Source of the DNA: Kitasatospora sp040298565
GTDB taxonomy: Bacteria; Actinomycetota; Actinomycetes; Streptomycetales; Streptomycetaceae
Reading direction: 5' to 3'
Assembly: GCF_040298565.1 (NCBI RefSeq)
Contig: NZ_JBEPAK010000007.1
Span: forward strand, 8,478 to 72,477
Length of the DNA stretch: 64,000 nt
Under the pieces are notes generated by a model that searched no databases, was not told where the DNA came from, and saw only the letters and a program-made list of their open reading frames with translations. Of this stretch, positions 51,897-60,610 are shown in pieces (the first letter of the stretch is position 1; each line of letters opens with the position of its first letter). The translations under genes and the position numbers were made by a program.

Positions 51897-53327
51897 TCAG
51901 CCCTCCGGCCGCTGCGGCCCCTCCTCCCCCTGCGTCCCGCCCGCGTCCGCCACCCGCCGCAGCGGCAGCGGCCGGGCCGGCTCCAGCGCCGGGTCGTCGA
52001 CCGCGAAGGTCCGCACCCGGCCCGGCCCGCTCCACGGCGTCTCGAACCGTACGGTGACCCGCCCGACCCCGCTGCCCTGCACCCACCCCGGGCCGAACTC
52101 GGCGTGGTGGACGTCCTGCCCGGGCAGCCAGCGTCGCACCGCGGCCGCCTCCCGCTCCTGCTCGGCCTCCGCCGCCTCGACCGCCTCGGCGTGCTCCGCC
52201 GCCTCCTCCCGCAGCGCCTGCGCGAACAGGTCCTCCTGGGTGTAGTCGGCGAGCTGCGCCACGCCCACCCCCAGCAGCCGCACCCCGCCGGTGATGTCCA
52301 CCTGCTCGGCCAGCCGGCGCGCGATCGCGGTGATCACCGCCGGGTCGTCGGTCGGCCCGCCGAGCGTCTCCGAGCGGGTCAGCGTCGAGAAGTCGAACCG
52401 CCGGACCTTCAGCACCACCGTCCGCCCGGAGCGCCCCGCCGCCCGCAGCCGCCGCACGCACCGCGCCGAGAGCGACTCCACCTCGCGCAGCACCCGGTCC
52501 CGGTCGGCCAGGTCCACCTCGTAGGTGTCCTCCACCGAGACCGACTTCGCGTCCTGGTCGGCGACCACCGGCCGCTCGTCCAGCCCTATCGCCATCTGGT
52601 GGATCCCGGCGCCGTGCGCGCGGCCGAGCAGCGCGACCAACTCCGCCTCGCCCGCCTCCGCGAGGTCCGCCACCGTACTCAGCCCGGCCCGCCGCAGGAC
52701 CTGCTCGGTGGCCGGCCCGATCCCGGGCAGCGCCCGGACCGGCATCGGCCCGAGCACGGCCCGCTCCTGCCCGGGCTCGATCAGCACCAGCCCGTCCGGC
52801 TTGGCCTGCTCGGAGGCGATCTTCGCCATCAGCTTGGAGCCCGCCGCCCCGACCGAACCGGTCAGCCCGGTGGAGCGGTGGATGTCCGCCCGCAGATCCT
52901 CCGCCAGGGCGAGCACCAGCCGCTCACCCGTCTCGTGGTCCGCCTCCGCCAGTACCGGGCCGTACGGACCGGCCTCCAGGTCGACGAAGGCCTCGTCCAG
53001 ACTGAGCGGCTGCACCAGCGGCGACAGCTCCCGCAGCAGCCCCATCACGATCTCGCTGTTCTGCCGGTAGGCCTCGAAGCGCCCGGCCAGGAAGGCCGCG
53101 TTGGGGCACAGCCGCCGCGCCTGCGCCATCGGCATCGCCGAGTGCACCCCGAACCTGCGCGCCTCGTAGGAGGCCGTGGAGACCACCCCGCGACCGCCGA
53201 GCCCCCCGACGACCACCGGCTTGCCGCGCAGGCTCGGCTTGGCCGCCTGCTCCACCGCCGCGAAGAAGGCGTCCATGTCGAGGTGGATGATGCTCGGCAG
53301 AGATCGCACCCGCCGATCATCGCGCAC
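51897..53327 (-). CDS. dinB: DNA polymerase IV (Y-family)
   Basis: A 476-residue error-prone translesion polymerase. Catalytic motifs are IIHLDMDAFFAAVEQ and PLSLDEAFVDLEAG (Asp/Glu metal ligands), with FGVHSAMPMAQARRLCP, GVGAAGSKLMAKIAS and PVRALPGIGPATEQVL (helix-hairpin-helix). The little finger spans about 240-350. After it a Glu/Ala-rich coiled linker (EEAAEHAEAVEAAEAEQE) leads to an extra C-terminal beta module, HHAEFGPGWVQGSGVGRVTVRFET, not found in E. coli DinB. No beta-clamp motif was clearly seen at the very end. GTG 53327 or 53309 are both possible starts. Confidence 0.93.
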   Translation of the reverse strand: MRDDRRVRSLPSIIHLDMDAFFAAVEQAAKPSLRGKPVVVGGLGGRGVVSTASYEARRFGVHSAMPMAQARRLCPNAAFLAGRFEAYRQNSEIVMGLLRELSPLVQPLSLDEAFVDLEAGPYGPVLAEADHETGERLVLALAEDLRADIHRSTGLTGSVGAAGSKLMAKIASEQAKPDGLVLIEPGQERAVLGPMPVRALPGIGPATEQVLRRAGLSTVADLAEAGEAELVALLGRAHGAGIHQMAIGLDERPVVADQDAKSVSVEDTYEVDLADRDRVLREVESLSARCVRRLRAAGRSGRTVVLKVRRFDFSTLTRSETLGGPTDDPAVITAIARRLAEQVDITGGVRLLGVGVAQLADYTQEDLFAQALREEAAEHAEAVEAAEAEQEREAAAVRRWLPGQDVHHAEFGPGWVQGSGVGRVTVRFETPWSGPGRVRTFAVDDPALEPARPLPLRRVADAGGTQGEEGPQRPEG

Positions 53328-53378
53328 GGGTCCGACAGTGCGTGCGAACCCGGCCGACGCCGGCGGCCGGGCCGCCGC

Positions 53379-54104
53379 CTACCGCCTCTCCGCCGCCTCC
53401 GCCAGCGCCTTCGCGACGCCGTCCTCCTGCGGGCCGAGCAGTGCCGGGTCCGGCCGCAGCCAGGCGTTCACCGCCGCCTTGCCCGCCCCGGCGACCTCCC
53501 GCAGTCCGCCGTACAGCCAGGTGGCGTCGTGCGGCTCCGGCACCCCGACCGCGTACGAGCGGATGCCGGCCGCCTCGCACAGCGCCAGCGCCCGCCGGAC
53601 GTGGAAGTCCTGGCTGACCAGCACCGCGCGGTCCACCCCGAAGATCCGGTGCGCCCGGGTGCAGGAGTCCCAGGTGTCGAAGCCGGCGTAGTCCCGGACC
53701 ACCCGCCCCGGCGGTACCCCGTGCTCGGTCAGGTACCGGTACATCGCGTCCGGCTCGTCGTACGAGACCCGCCCGTTGTCCCCGGTCACCAGCACGGCCC
53801 GCACCTTCCCCTCCCGGTACAGGTCCAGCGCCGCCGTGAGCCGGTGCTCGAGGTACGGCGAGGGCCTGCCCTGGTCCAGCCCCGCTCCGAAGACCACCGC
53901 CACCGGCGCGGACGGCGCGCTCTCCACCGTGCCGACCCGGTCCCCCGCCGCGATCCACAGCCAGGCGCTCGGTGCCAGCACCGACGAGCAGAGCACCGCC
54001 GTCACCTGGAAGACCCTGCGCTGGGTCCGCCGCGTCCGCAGCCGTGCCCGCATCCCCACCGCCCGGCGCCGCAGCAGCCCCGAGATCCCGGTGCCGACCC
54101 TCAC
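53379..54104 (-). CDS. SanA/YdcF-family (DUF218) membrane-anchored protein
   Basis: A 241-residue protein with one N-terminal membrane helix (QVTAVLCSSVLAPSAWLWIAAG, about residues 32-53) and a DUF218 domain: VAVVFGAGLDQGRPSPYLEHRL, VTGDNGRVSYDEPDAMYRYL, and VSQDFHVRRALALCEAAG. E. coli SanA affects vancomycin sensitivity and envelope integrity; the biochemical activity is uncertain. GTG 54104 follows gagggaggg; a longer frame to 54137 is less likely. It lies 70 bp upstream of dinB in the same direction, in a gene order I also associate with other streptomycetes. Confidence 0.87.
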   Translation of the reverse strand: MRVGTGISGLLRRRAVGMRARLRTRRTQRRVFQVTAVLCSSVLAPSAWLWIAAGDRVGTVESAPSAPVAVVFGAGLDQGRPSPYLEHRLTAALDLYREGKVRAVLVTGDNGRVSYDEPDAMYRYLTEHGVPPGRVVRDYAGFDTWDSCTRAHRIFGVDRAVLVSQDFHVRRALALCEAAGIRSYAVGVPEPHDATWLYGGLREVAGAGKAAVNAWLRPDPALLGPQEDGVAKALAEAAERR

Positions 54105-54140
54105 GTGCCCTCCCTCGATCGTCCCGCCGGGCAACACGAC

Positions 54141-54184
54141 GAGGCCGTGGGCCCGGACGGTTCCCCGTCCGGGCCCACGGCCTC
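54141..54184 (-). terminator. 18-bp terminator after the MerR gene
   Basis: GAGGCCGTGGGCCCGGAC (54141-54158) pairs perfectly with its complement at 54167-54184 around an 8-base loop, 47 bases beyond the MerR stop and before the SanA-like gene. Confidence 0.92.
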
Positions 54185-54230
54185 GTCAGATCCGGTCACG
54201 CACCGTCGCCGCGCGGGTGGCGGCGCCTCG

Positions 54231-54875
54231 TCAGACCGCGCGGTTGCGGCGCTGCGCCAGCTCGTCCGCCGGGTCGTGCCCCACCAGCGTCTCGCCGGTG
54301 TCGGTCCGCTCCGCGTGCAGCCGCCCGAGGGTCAGCTCCAGCTCCTGCCAGACGGCTCCGACCGCGATGCCGAACACCCCCTGACCGCCCTTCAGCAGAT
54401 CGACCACCTGCTGCGGCGTCGTGCACTCGTACACCGTCGCCCCGTCGCACATCAGCGTCAGCCCGGCCAGGTCGGCCTGGTCGGCGGACTGCAGATGGGC
54501 GACGGCCACCCGGATGTTCTGCAACGAGACGCCCGCGTCCAGCAGCCGCTTCACGATCTTGAGCAGCAGGACGTCGCGGAAGCTGTAGAGCCGCTGGCTG
54601 GTCGCCGGGTACGCGGTGCGGACGCTGGGCTCCAGCAGTCCGGTGCGGGCCCAGTAGTCCAGCTGGCGGTAGGTGATGCCGGCCGCCGCGCAGGCCGTCG
54701 GGCCACGGAAGCCGAGCAGTTCGGACGTCGGCGCCAACCGCTCGATCGCGGGCTGGCCCGGCTGCACGGCCGGGAACCTGCCCACGCGGGGCAGGTCGGT
54801 CACGGTACGAGAGGTGCGGGGTACGTGCACGGCGCACAGGCCTCCTGCGGCCGCGTCATCGCCGGTGCTGCTCAT
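54231..54875 (-). CDS. MerR-family regulator (Rv1830 type)
   Basis: A 214-residue MerR-like protein. The HTH is TACAAAGITYRQLDYWARTGLLEPSVR (about residues 60-86), followed by a wing with SQRLYSFRDVLLLKIVKRLLDAGVSL. The C-terminal half is not a metal-binding domain; it has DGATVYECTTPQQVVDLLKGGQGVFGIAVG, giving a ligand- or protein-binding fold. ATG 54875 follows ggaggt. By position beside a bifunctional nuclease and an FHA/MerR pair it corresponds to mycobacterial Rv1830. Its regulon is not defined by sequence. Confidence 0.87.
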   Translation of the reverse strand: MSSTGDDAAAGGLCAVHVPRTSRTVTDLPRVGRFPAVQPGQPAIERLAPTSELLGFRGPTACAAAGITYRQLDYWARTGLLEPSVRTAYPATSQRLYSFRDVLLLKIVKRLLDAGVSLQNIRVAVAHLQSADQADLAGLTLMCDGATVYECTTPQQVVDLLKGGQGVFGIAVGAVWQELELTLGRLHAERTDTGETLVGHDPADELAQRRNRAV

Positions 54876-55116
54876 GCCTACCTCCGTCCACTTGTGCTGC
54901 GGGCAACCCGACTGCGGGCATCGGCCACCCGGACAGCCACTCCTGACGGTAGGCAGTCCCCTATGACCCGTCAACGATCGCCACGCCGGGGCAGACAGAC
55001 CACATCACTCAGGAGAGTGGTTTTTCGTGCCCCTAGTGTGGGTAGATGGACGGTTTTTGGCAAAACGGTGAGGGAAACGGCCGATCAGGCCCCGCTCGCG
55101 CCACCGCGGACCCGCG

Positions 55117-55593
55117 CTACTGCGGACCGCCGCCCCCGAAGTCCTCGGGTGACACCTGGTCGAGGAACTCGCGGAACTTCTCGACCTCGTCCTCCTGCTC
55201 GTCCGGGATCGCGATGCCCGCCTCGGCGAGCACCTCCTCGCTCCCGTAGATCGGCGTGCCGGTGCGCAGCGCGAGCGCTATCGCGTCGGACGGCCGGGCG
55301 CTGACCTCGACGCCGCCGGCGAACACCAGCTCGGCGTAGAACACGCCCTCCCGCAGATCGGTGATCCGGACCTCGGTGAGCTGCTGGCCGAGCGCCTCCA
55401 GGACGTCCTTGAACAGGTCGTGCGTCAGCGGGCGCACCGGAGTCATGCCCTGCTGGGCGAAGGCGATCGCGGTCGCCTCGCCGGGGCCGATCCAGATCGG
55501 CAGGTAGCGATCTCCCCCGACCTCCCGCAACAGCACGATCGGCTGGTTGGAAGGCATCTCCACTCGGACACCCACGACGTCGAGCTCATTCAC
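55117..55593 (-). CDS. Bifunctional nuclease family (DUF151) protein
   Basis: A 158-residue DUF151 protein related to plant and mycobacterial (Rv1829) bifunctional nucleases. Conserved blocks are NQPIVLLREVGGDRYLPIWIGPGEATAIA, RPLTHDLFKDVLEALG, and RPSDAIALALRTGTPIYGSEEVL, followed by an acidic DEQEDEVEKFREFLDQV tail. GTG 55593 lies close to a possible -10 region, suggesting a leaderless or very short leader mRNA. It sits between two MerR genes in the conserved cluster. Confidence 0.92.
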   Translation of the reverse strand: MNELDVVGVRVEMPSNQPIVLLREVGGDRYLPIWIGPGEATAIAFAQQGMTPVRPLTHDLFKDVLEALGQQLTEVRITDLREGVFYAELVFAGGVEVSARPSDAIALALRTGTPIYGSEEVLAEAGIAIPDEQEDEVEKFREFLDQVSPEDFGGGGPQ

Positions 55594-55657
55594 ACACGCA
55601 ACCCTATGGCTCCACTCCCGGATATGAAAGCGCAGGGCCGACGCCGCTGGTCAGGGC

Positions 55658-55711
55658 GGTGCACCCGGTGGGTCGGGCCGGTGCTCCCGGTGGGTCGGGC
55701 CGGTGCTCCCG
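55658..55711. repeat. 22-bp tandem repeat after the FtsR-type gene
   Basis: Units starting ggtgcacccg (55658-55679) and ggtgctcccg (55680-55701), each ending ggtgggtcgggcc, plus a partial third (55702-55711), lie just past the stop codon of the FtsR-type gene. Confidence 0.85.
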
Positions 55712-55714
55712 CGG

Positions 55715-56566
55715 CTATCCGCGGGTCCGCAACCCGGCCTGGACCATCGCCGCGTGCAGCCGCACGGACAGCGTCGCCAGCTCCCGCGCGGTGGCCTCCG
55801 CATGGGCCCGGGTCTGCGGGTTCCGGTGCCGCCGCAGCGGCGCCACCACCTGCTCGACCAGCGCGACCTCCCGGTCGGCCGCCGCCTTCATGGCCCTCAG
55901 GTGCCGGGGCTCCAGCCCGTACCGGCCGAGCTCCGCGACCAGCCGGGCCACCTGCAGCGCCTCGCCGTCGTAACCGCCGTCCGCACCGGGCGCGACCAGC
56001 CCGTAGGACTCCCACTCGGCGAGCTCCCGCTCCCCCGCCTCGGCCGCGGCCAGCAGTTCGGCGCGCCCCAGCCGGACGCCCGAGGCGACGTCGGCGTGGG
56101 CCACCAGCTCGCGGTCGGCCTCCTCCAGCGGCCCCGGCCGGGCATCGGCGGCGGGCGGCAGCGCGGGCGGGGCCTCGCCGCGCTCGATCGCGTCCAGGTG
56201 CTCGCGGATCACCCGCAGCGGCAGGTAGTGGTCGCGCTGCATCCGCAGCACGTAGGCCAGCCGCTCGACGTCGGCCGGGCTGAACTTGCGGTACCCCGAG
56301 GGCGTGCGCTGCGGCTCCACCAGCCCCTCCGCCTCCAGGAAGCGGATCTTGGAGATGGTCACCTCGGGGAAGTCGTCACGCAGGTGGGCCAGCACGGCGC
56401 CGATGCTCAGCAGTTCGTCGCCGCCGCGGCGCCGGCCGGCGGGCCGGTCCGACCGGACGGGCTGCCGCGGGCCCGCGACCACCCCGCGCCCGCCCCGGTC
56501 CGCCTGCGGACCGGACGACGACGCGGGGGTGGCCGCCCCGAGAGAAGAAGGGGAATCGCTGCTCAC
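55715..56566 (-). CDS. ftsR: MerR-family regulator (FtsR/Rv1828 type)
   Basis: A 283-residue MerR-like regulator. After a 50-residue disordered leader the winged helix reads LLSIGAVLAHLRDDFPEVTISKIRFLEAEGLVEPQR, with SGYRKFSPADVERLAYVLRMQRD in the wing. The C-terminal part is a helical effector-like domain (VAPGADGGYDGEALQVARLVAELGRYGLEPRHLRAMKAAADREV). The homologue in Corynebacterium regulates ftsZ (FtsR). GTG 56566 follows gcaggagcc. It lies 23 bp downstream of the FHA gene in the same operon. A 22-bp tandem repeat follows its stop. Confidence 0.9.
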   Translation of the reverse strand: MSSDSPSSLGAATPASSSGPQADRGGRGVVAGPRQPVRSDRPAGRRRGGDELLSIGAVLAHLRDDFPEVTISKIRFLEAEGLVEPQRTPSGYRKFSPADVERLAYVLRMQRDHYLPLRVIREHLDAIERGEAPPALPPAADARPGPLEEADRELVAHADVASGVRLGRAELLAAAEAGERELAEWESYGLVAPGADGGYDGEALQVARLVAELGRYGLEPRHLRAMKAAADREVALVEQVVAPLRRHRNPQTRAHAEATARELATLSVRLHAAMVQAGLRTRG

Positions 56567-56589
56567 TCGGGCTCCTGCCGACGTTGGTT

Positions 56590-57471
56590 TCAGTACCCCC
56601 GGTTGTGGCCGGCGAAGAACACCAGCCGGTACTTCCCGATCTGCACCTCGTCGCCGTTGTTCAGCGGCACCTCGTCGATCCGCTCCCGGTTGACGTAGGT
56701 GCCGTTCAGGCTGCCCACGTCCGCGACGCTGAAGCCGGACGGGGTGCGGCGGAACTCCACGTGGCGGCGCGAGACCGTGACGTCGTCCAGGAAGATGTCG
56801 CCCTGCGGGTGACGGCCGGCCGTGGTGACGTCCGAGTCCAGCAGGAAGCGGCTGCCCGAGTTCGGGCCGCGCTGCACGATCAGCAGGGCCGAGCCCGGCG
56901 GCAGCGCGTCGATCGCCTGCAGCACCTCGGCCGAGAGGGCCGGCGTGGTGCCGGTGCCGGTCGTGGCGGTGGGGTCGTGGGACTCCAGGCCGGAGATCGA
57001 GATGGTCGAGGTGGTCTCCGCCGCCCCCTCGGGCAGCGGGCCACCGCGCAGCGCCGTACCGCAGTTGGAACAGAAGCGGGCCGCGGCCGGGTTCTGGTTG
57101 CCGCACCTGGGGCACGGAGTGGGGCCAGCCATGTTCACAGCCTCCTGGCGCGGCACACCCGACGGGTTGTGCCCGGCGTACGGGTCCGGGGCAAACCCTC
57201 CACCAGAGGTTGAGGGTCCTGACGGGAAACCTATGCGCGGGTCGCCGGAGGGGTCAACCGACGCGCCGTAGCCCGCCTGATTGCCCGCGTACTGGGCGGC
57301 GCCGCCGTCCCGGTACAACTGCTGTCCGGCGTAGGGCGCGGCCTCGGGGGCGGGGCGCATGCCCGGCACCGCGGGCTCGTCCTCCGAGCGGCGGTGCCGA
57401 GCGGTGGGCGCCTCCACGGCGGCCGCGTCCCGGCCCTTGTTGCGACCGAACAACTTCGAGAAGAAACTCAC
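56590..57471 (-). CDS. garA: GarA/OdhI-like FHA protein with zinc ribbon
   Basis: A 293-residue protein. The N-terminal 113 residues are disordered. A zinc ribbon uses Cys120, Cys123, Cys134 and Cys137. An ETTS motif (152-155) matches the PknB/PknG phosphorylation site of mycobacterial GarA, and the FHA domain (about 195-293) has GR220, SRRH (234-237) and N256. Phosphorylated GarA/OdhI proteins block 2-oxoglutarate dehydrogenase and related enzymes, so a switch on the TCA cycle and glutamate metabolism is expected. GTG 57471 starts the full form; ATG 57132 with a perfect aggagg would give a 180-residue short form. It is first in the operon with the FtsR-type gene. Confidence 0.92.
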   Translation of the reverse strand: MSFFSKLFGRNKGRDAAAVEAPTARHRRSEDEPAVPGMRPAPEAAPYAGQQLYRDGGAAQYAGNQAGYGASVDPSGDPRIGFPSGPSTSGGGFAPDPYAGHNPSGVPRQEAVNMAGPTPCPRCGNQNPAAARFCSNCGTALRGGPLPEGAAETTSTISISGLESHDPTATTGTGTTPALSAEVLQAIDALPPGSALLIVQRGPNSGSRFLLDSDVTTAGRHPQGDIFLDDVTVSRRHVEFRRTPSGFSVADVGSLNGTYVNRERIDEVPLNNGDEVQIGKYRLVFFAGHNRGY

Positions 57472-57697
57472 GGGCGAATCCCCTTGCGTGTGACAGACCC
57501 GCCCGCGGGGCAGGGTGAGAACCTCGGACAGGCTGCGGGCCCGGTTGCGGCCCGGGCCTGCTGGAGTGGTACTCCGACGTTTGGTGCTGCGGTTGGTGCT
57601 ACGGAGCGTACTGGTGCGAACCAGTCTCTCCCACGCGACGGCGGTACCCCGCACCGGGTGCCGCCCGCCCGGGACGGGCCGTTCGTCGGACGCCCCG

Positions 57698-58993
57698 TCA
57701 CTTCGAAGCCGGCTTGGCGTACTGCGGCGACTTCGGATCCACGAGGGCGTCCACGACCACCTTCTGCTGCTGGGTGATCGTCGCCCGAGCCTGGTGACTC
57801 TCCAGAGTACGGACGACACCGCCCGGAATGTTCAGCGCGGGAGTCAGGTCCTGCGGGTTCCCCACGACGGTGAACCGATAGGGCGGCGAGACCTTCTTCC
57901 CGTCGATCTGCACCCCGCCGCCCGACAGGTCGGTGAAGTAGGTGTTGACCACCACGCGCACATCGTTGATCTGAATCGCCTCCGCCCCCGCCGCTCGAAG
58001 TTCCTGCAGGGTGTCCAGCAGCATATCTGCCTTCACCTGCCCTTGGGGATCATCGACCGTGAGTACGATGCCCGGACCAGTGGCTTTGACCGTACCGGCC
58101 AGCACGCCCAGTTCCGTCATCTTCTTCCTGGTCTGCTCCTGGGCCTCCTTGGCCTGGTTGGAGCTGTTCTCCAACTTCGCCAGGGACTGCTCCAGCTCGG
58201 CCTTCTCCTGTTGGAGACGCTGCTGACGGCTGTCCAGTTCGTCGAGGATGCGGACCAGGTCCTCCTGCCGCGCGCCGCGCAGCTGGTTGTGGTGGTCGTT
58301 GGTCGAGCGCACCTGGATCGCCAGGCCCAGCCCGAGCGAGAACAGCAGCAGCGCCACCACCAGCTGGCCGCGCGAGAGTCGCGGCGGCCACAGCGCGGCC
58401 TTCAGCCGCCGACGACCGGCGTGCCGGTCCCCCGCGGGCGGGCGCCCGTCGGCCTCGGGCTGGGCGGCGTCAGCGGCCCCGGCGGCCTCCGGCTCGGCGG
58501 CCTCGGGCTCGGCGGCCTCGGGCTCGGCGGCCTCGGGCTCGGTGGGCAAGGGCTCTACGGACGCGGGCACGGCGGCCAGGGGCTCGGTGGGCAAGGGCTC
58601 TACGGACGCGGGCACGGCGGCCAGGGGCCCGGTGGGCAGGGGCTCTGCGGGCGCGGGCTCGGGCGCGGGCTCGGTTCCGTCCTGCGGCGCCGCCTCCGAC
58701 GCGGCCTCCGGCGCCGTCTCCGTCCCGGCCACGGGCCTCGACGCGGCGCGCTCCGGCTCGACGGGCTCCGGCTCCTCGACCGCCGGCCCGGCCTCCGCAG
58801 CCGGCGCGCGCTCGTCCTTCGTCAGCCGTACCACCGGCTCCGGCCGGACCTGCCCGGCCTCGGGCCCGGCCGGGGCAGCGGAGCCCCCGGAGTCCGGTAC
58901 CCCGGCCTCCGTACCGGGCGCCTCGACGCCCTTCCGGTCCGACTTCTCCTCCTCCGCCGCCTTCTCGCGGCCCGGCTCAGGCACGGAAGACAT
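57698..58993 (-). CDS. DUF881 membrane protein with repeat-rich N-terminus
   Basis: A 431-residue single-pass protein. Residues 1-200 are acidic, Pro/Ala/Glu-rich and cytoplasmic, including 15-residue AAVPASVEPLPTEPL and 5-residue EPEAA repeats. One transmembrane helix (QLVVALLLFSLGLGLAIQV) is followed by a coiled coil (ELDSRQQRLQQEKAELEQSLAKLENS) and a DUF881 domain (VKATGPGIVLTVDDPQG, EAIQINDVRVVVNTYF). ATG 58993 overlaps the Sbp gene by 17 bases. DUF881 proteins flank the small membrane protein Sbp in actinobacteria; roles in the envelope or division are suspected but not proven. Confidence 0.9.
   Translation of the reverse strand: MSSVPEPGREKAAEEEKSDRKGVEAPGTEAGVPDSGGSAAPAGPEAGQVRPEPVVRLTKDERAPAAEAGPAVEEPEPVEPERAASRPVAGTETAPEAASEAAPQDGTEPAPEPAPAEPLPTGPLAAVPASVEPLPTEPLAAVPASVEPLPTEPEAAEPEAAEPEAAEPEAAGAADAAQPEADGRPPAGDRHAGRRRLKAALWPPRLSRGQLVVALLLFSLGLGLAIQVRSTNDHHNQLRGARQEDLVRILDELDSRQQRLQQEKAELEQSLAKLENSSNQAKEAQEQTRKKMTELGVLAGTVKATGPGIVLTVDDPQGQVKADMLLDTLQELRAAGAEAIQINDVRVVVNTYFTDLSGGGVQIDGKKVSPPYRFTVVGNPQDLTPALNIPGGVVRTLESHQARATITQQQKVVVDALVDPKSPQYAKPASK
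58483..58650. repeat. 15-bp and 45-bp tandem repeats in the DUF881 gene
   Basis: About four 15-bp units (like ggcctcgggctcggc) run from 58483 to 58540, followed by two 45-bp units (58536-58580 and 58581-58625) and a partial third. All are in frame and expand the acidic N-terminal tail. Confidence 0.9.
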
Positions 58994-59309
58994 GGCGCCG
59001 GATCGCGGCCGCGTTCGAGAAGATGCGGATGCCGAGGACGACGACGACACCCGTGGACAGCTGCGAACCGACGCCCAGCTGGTCACCGAGGAAGACGATC
59101 AGCGCCGCGACCACCACGTTCGACAGGAACGAGACGATGAACACCTTGTCGTTGAAGATCCCGTCCAGCATCGCCCGGACACCGCCGAACACCGCGTCCA
59201 GCGCCGCCACCACGGCGATCGGCAGGTACGGCACGACGGCGTCCGGCACCTCGGGCTGGACGAAGAGCCCGACGACCACCCCGATCACGAGACCCAGTAC
59301 GGCAATCAC
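58977..59309 (-). CDS. sbp: Small basic protein (DUF1290) membrane protein
   Basis: A 110-residue integral membrane protein with three or four helices and the DUF1290 pattern: GLVIGVVVGLFVQPEVPDAVVPYLPIAVVAALDAVFGGVRA, then NDKVFIVSFLSNVVVAALIVFLGDQLG. In Bacillus the homologue Sbp lies next to ftsA/ftsZ; in actinobacteria it is always between two DUF881 genes, implying a complex. GTG 59309 overlaps the upstream DUF881 stop by four bases (GTGA) and its own stop is inside the next DUF881 gene. Function unknown. Confidence 0.93.
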   Translation of the reverse strand: MIAVLGLVIGVVVGLFVQPEVPDAVVPYLPIAVVAALDAVFGGVRAMLDGIFNDKVFIVSFLSNVVVAALIVFLGDQLGVGSQLSTGVVVVLGIRIFSNAAAIRRHVFRA

Positions 59310-60436
59310 GATCTAGCTGCTCCTGTCCCTGTCGTGGTCTTGGTGGATCCGGTGGACGGACGCCGCTTCGGGGTCGGGCCACCGCTGTGCGCGGATGGTG
59401 AAACGGACGCGGCGGGGCTCTCCGAGGTTCCGGGGGAGCTGCCGGGTCCGCCCGATGCCGTACCGCTCGGCCCGGCCGAGGCGCCCGAGGCCGACGCACC
59501 GGGCGACGCGCCCGACGGCGACGTGGCCGTGGGCGAGCCACCCGGTGCGGCACTGGCCTCCGGTGTGAGCGGCTGGGCGGTCCGCAGCGTGACCCCGACG
59601 GCCGCCGGCAGCGTCAGGCTCTTCTGGGCGGAGAGCGTCGACTTGATGCCGTACTTCTCCTGCAACAGCCGCAGGTACTGCCCGGCCATGTCGTTCTCGA
59701 AGGCGGCGAGGAGCTTCGGACCGTCCCCGATCGCCTGGATGGTGTACGGCGGGACGAGCGGCCGGTTGTCCACCAGCACCGCCTCGCCGGCGGCGCGGAT
59801 CGCGGACAGTGCGGTCAGCCGCTGGCCGTTGATCGAGACGGCTTCCGCACCCGAGCCCCAGAGGCCGTTCACCACCAGTTGCAGGTCGCGGTCGCGCAGC
59901 CGTCCGCTGTTGGAGAAGCCCTGCCCGGCGCGCGGGTCGACATTGCCCCCGGCGCCCGTCCCCGGGGCGTCCTCCAGCACCAGCCTGACCCCGGGCCCGG
60001 TGACCTCCCCCAGGCCGACGGTGCCGGTCAGGCCGCCCGCATCGCCCTCCCCGGAGGGGAACGCCTGCTGCTGCGCGTCCTCGACCTTGCGCCGCAGGTC
60101 CTGGACCTGCTGCTGGAGCTTGTCGGCCGAACCGTTGCTGTCGTTGATCCGGTGGATCAACGCGTCCCGCTCCTTGGCGAGGGTGGGCTCCGCCTTGTGC
60201 GCGTTCACCGCGCCGACCGTCACCACGGCTCCGACCAGCGCCAGTCCGGCGCCCAGCGTGAGCAGCCCCCGCAGGGTGCGGGGTATCCGGCTGTCGTGGT
60301 CGCCACCCCGCGCGGCGGCCGCCTCGGCGTAACCCTCGTCCAGGCTGTGGTCCATCACGTTCGTCAGCAGGGACATCGAGGCGTCCGGACGGTTGTACCG
60401 TCCGTTCGGGGCACTCGGCGTCGGCGTCGCTGGCAT
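59306..60436 (-). CDS. DUF881 membrane protein
   Basis: A 376-residue single-pass protein. A transmembrane helix (about residues 55-75) follows a short cytoplasmic leader, then a coiled coil (KERDALIHRINDSNGSADKLQQQVQDLRRKVEDAQQQ) and DUF881 (VTGPGVRLVLEDAPG, SGAEAVSINGQRLTALSAIR, PPYTIQAIGDGPKLLAAF). The final 100 residues are Ser/Gly/Pro/Ala-rich and probably disordered. ATG 60436 and 60445 are both possible starts. It is first of the DUF881-Sbp-DUF881 translationally coupled set. Confidence 0.9.
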   Translation of the reverse strand: MPATPTPSAPNGRYNRPDASMSLLTNVMDHSLDEGYAEAAAARGGDHDSRIPRTLRGLLTLGAGLALVGAVVTVGAVNAHKAEPTLAKERDALIHRINDSNGSADKLQQQVQDLRRKVEDAQQQAFPSGEGDAGGLTGTVGLGEVTGPGVRLVLEDAPGTGAGGNVDPRAGQGFSNSGRLRDRDLQLVVNGLWGSGAEAVSINGQRLTALSAIRAAGEAVLVDNRPLVPPYTIQAIGDGPKLLAAFENDMAGQYLRLLQEKYGIKSTLSAQKSLTLPAAVGVTLRTAQPLTPEASAAPGGSPTATSPSGASPGASASGASAGPSGTASGGPGSSPGTSESPAASVSPSAHSGGPTPKRRPSTGSTKTTTGTGAARS

Positions 60437-60551
60437 GCCGACCATCGTCCCATGCGCGCGAAGGGCCCCGTGCACGGCCCCTGAGCTGCACACACGGCGC
60501 CCACACGACGGGGAGTGACGGGCGGTCCGCAATGGTGTGAAAACGGACAGC

Positions 60552-60580
60552 GGGGCGCGCGGCTCGCGGCCGCACGCCCC
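60552..60580 (-). terminator. Hairpin after the nucleotidyltransferase gene
   Basis: GGGGCG-GCGGC pairs with GCCGC-CGCCCC (one internal mismatch) around a five-base loop, just past the minus-strand stop of the nucleotidyltransferase fusion. Confidence 0.7.
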
Positions 60581-60610
60581 GCCGATCAGGGCATTCGCCC
60601 CCTCAGGCCG

